Origin: Flavobacterium psychrophilum
Lineage (GTDB): Bacteria; Bacteroidota; Bacteroidia; Flavobacteriales; Flavobacteriaceae
NCBI GenBank assembly: GCA_003243255.1
Contig: QFQM01000249.1
Coordinates: 1-6,198, forward strand
Reading direction: 5' to 3'
DNA length: 6,198 bases
Below the pieces are notes generated by a model, which was not told the origin of the DNA, did no database searches, and worked only from the letters and a program-made list of their open reading frames with translations. Positions 5,318-6,198 of the stretch are shown in pieces. The translations under genes and the position numbers were made by a program. The stretch's first letter is position 1, and every line of letters begins with the position of its first letter.

Positions 5318-6198
5318 ATGAAAGCAAATCGTATAAGAGTCGGATTAATTGGCTTAAATCCCGATAGCCACTGGGCATCAAAATCTCATGTACCTGCATT
5401 AAAGTTTTTGGCAGAGGACTTTGAAATAGTAGGTGTGGCAAATACGACCTATGAAAGTGCAAAAAGATCTTCCGAAGCATTCCAGATTCCGTACGCATTT
5501 CACAATGCAGATGCACTCATTAATTCATCAGAAATAGATTTGGTAATCGTTACCGTGAAAGTGCCTTACCATTTTGATTTGGTGAAAAGTACATTGGAAT
5601 CAGGCAAACATGTGTATTGTGAACATCCTCTTGGTAAGGATCTGGAGGAAACCAGACTTTTAAGCGAAATAGCAGCGAAGAAAGAGGTTGTGGCGGTTGT
5701 AGGTACTCAAATGGTGGTCGCCCCTGAAATTCTGTATCTGCAGCAACTCATTAAAGATGGTTATTTAGGTAAAGTTCTATCCACAACCCTGATTGGTTCA
5801 GGTGGGAACTGGAGAAACGAGACGGTGGCAGATTTGTATTACTTATACGACAAAGCCAATGGTGCTACTATGCTGACCATACCATTGGCACATACACTGG
5901 CAGGTGTTACCAGCGTCTTGGGTAATTTTTCAGAGCTTTGTTCCAAAATGACAAGCACTTTCACTAAGGTGAAAGTGTTGGAAACAGGTGAGGTGAGATC
6001 GAAAACAGCAGAAGACCAAATTCTGGTGATGGGAACATTAACCAATGATATACCTATTTCTGTTCATTATCGTGGTGGCATATCGCGTGGCACTAACCTT
6101 CTATGGGAAATTAATGGTTCTGAAGGTGATATACAGGTAAGAGGTAGTCTGGGACACGGACAGTTAGTACCGCTCTCTATTTTTGGAGCAAGAGGAAT
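5318..6198 (+). CDS. Gal80-like Gfo/Idh/MocA-family oxidoreductase, C-terminus cut by window edge
   Basis: This is an NAD(P)-binding protein of the Gfo/Idh/MocA family; 293 residues are visible and the frame runs off the right edge. The Rossmann part starts IRVGLIGLNPDSHWASKSHV (6-25), followed by IDLVIVTVKVPYHFDLV (73-89) and GKHVYCEHPLGKDLEE (96-111). The C-terminal alpha/beta domain contains GTQMVVAPEILYLQQLIKDG, GSGGNWRNET and IPLAHTLAG (188-196). The glycine loop followed by HWA, and the YRGG segment near 251, recall Gal80 and its bacterial relatives. The family's usual EKP lysine is His103 here (EHP), and the residue that is normally Asp after the active-site His is Gly196, so ordinary sugar dehydrogenase activity is uncertain. 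The ATG at 5318 follows an A-rich leader with a weak GAAAG. It is divergent from the HxlR regulator and probably controlled by it. No signal peptide is seen, so it is cytoplasmic. Confidence 0.9.
   Translation, partial: MKANRIRVGLIGLNPDSHWASKSHVPALKFLAEDFEIVGVANTTYESAKRSSEAFQIPYAFHNADALINSSEIDLVIVTVKVPYHFDLVKSTLESGKHVYCEHPLGKDLEETRLLSEIAAKKEVVAVVGTQMVVAPEILYLQQLIKDGYLGKVLSTTLIGSGGNWRNETVADLYYLYDKANGATMLTIPLAHTLAGVTSVLGNFSELCSKMTSTFTKVKVLETGEVRSKTAEDQILVMGTLTNDIPISVHYRGGISRGTNLLWEINGSEGDIQVRGSLGHGQLVPLSIFGARG

Noticed and set aside
5307..5321. Four-codon leader frame whose TGA overlaps the oxidoreductase ATG
   Set aside because: The sequence is A-rich and such a tiny frame arises easily by chance; nothing indicates translational control.
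5223..5516. Minus-strand 97-codon frame rich in His and Leu
   Set aside because: It is antisense to the start of the oxidoreductase and covers the divergent promoter; no protein-like pattern.

Overview
The window looks like a Bacteroidota chromosome, most likely a Cytophagales- or Chitinophagaceae-like environmental bacterium. Base composition is moderate, Shine-Dalgarno sites are weak or absent, one clear TAnnTTTG promoter element is present, and the MacA/MacB/TolC-like proteins, HxlR regulator and DUF2147 protein read as Bacteroidota types. The assignment comes from protein style only; there is no marker gene.

Positions 1-4084 are all on the minus strand and form a probable envelope export operon. 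In transcription order it holds: a 58-residue membrane-anchored Cys/Tyr-rich small protein (4084-3908); a secreted DUF2147-like protein (3806-3420); a TolC-family outer membrane protein (3417-2104); a lipoprotein HlyD/MacA-like periplasmic adaptor (2102-1002); and an FtsX/MacB-type ABC permease (951 to the left edge, cut). The middle three genes are separated by only 1-2 bases. Adaptor, permease and outer membrane channel together would make a MacAB-TolC-like tripartite pump. The ATPase is not visible and may lie beyond position 1.

Positions 4085-4860 hold no intact gene. At 4422-4690 lies the C-terminal DNA-binding half of an AraC-family regulator on the minus strand, broken by two single-base frameshifts in homopolymer runs and lacking its N-terminal domain. 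The rest is AT-rich spacer with one short hairpin, plus a plus-strand open stretch of unknown meaning.

Positions 4861-6198 are a divergent regulator/enzyme pair. An HxlR-family winged-helix regulator (minus) and a Gal80-like Gfo/Idh/MocA oxidoreductase (plus, cut at the right edge) share a 94-base intergenic region. That region carries a TAnnTTTG promoter element and a nearby repeat-rich site that could be the HxlR operator.

The most novel item is the small Cys/Tyr-rich membrane protein: one predicted membrane span followed by a 28-residue tail made mostly of tyrosine and cysteine, with a CPDC motif and a His pair. It is encoded upstream of a secreted-protein and efflux gene set.
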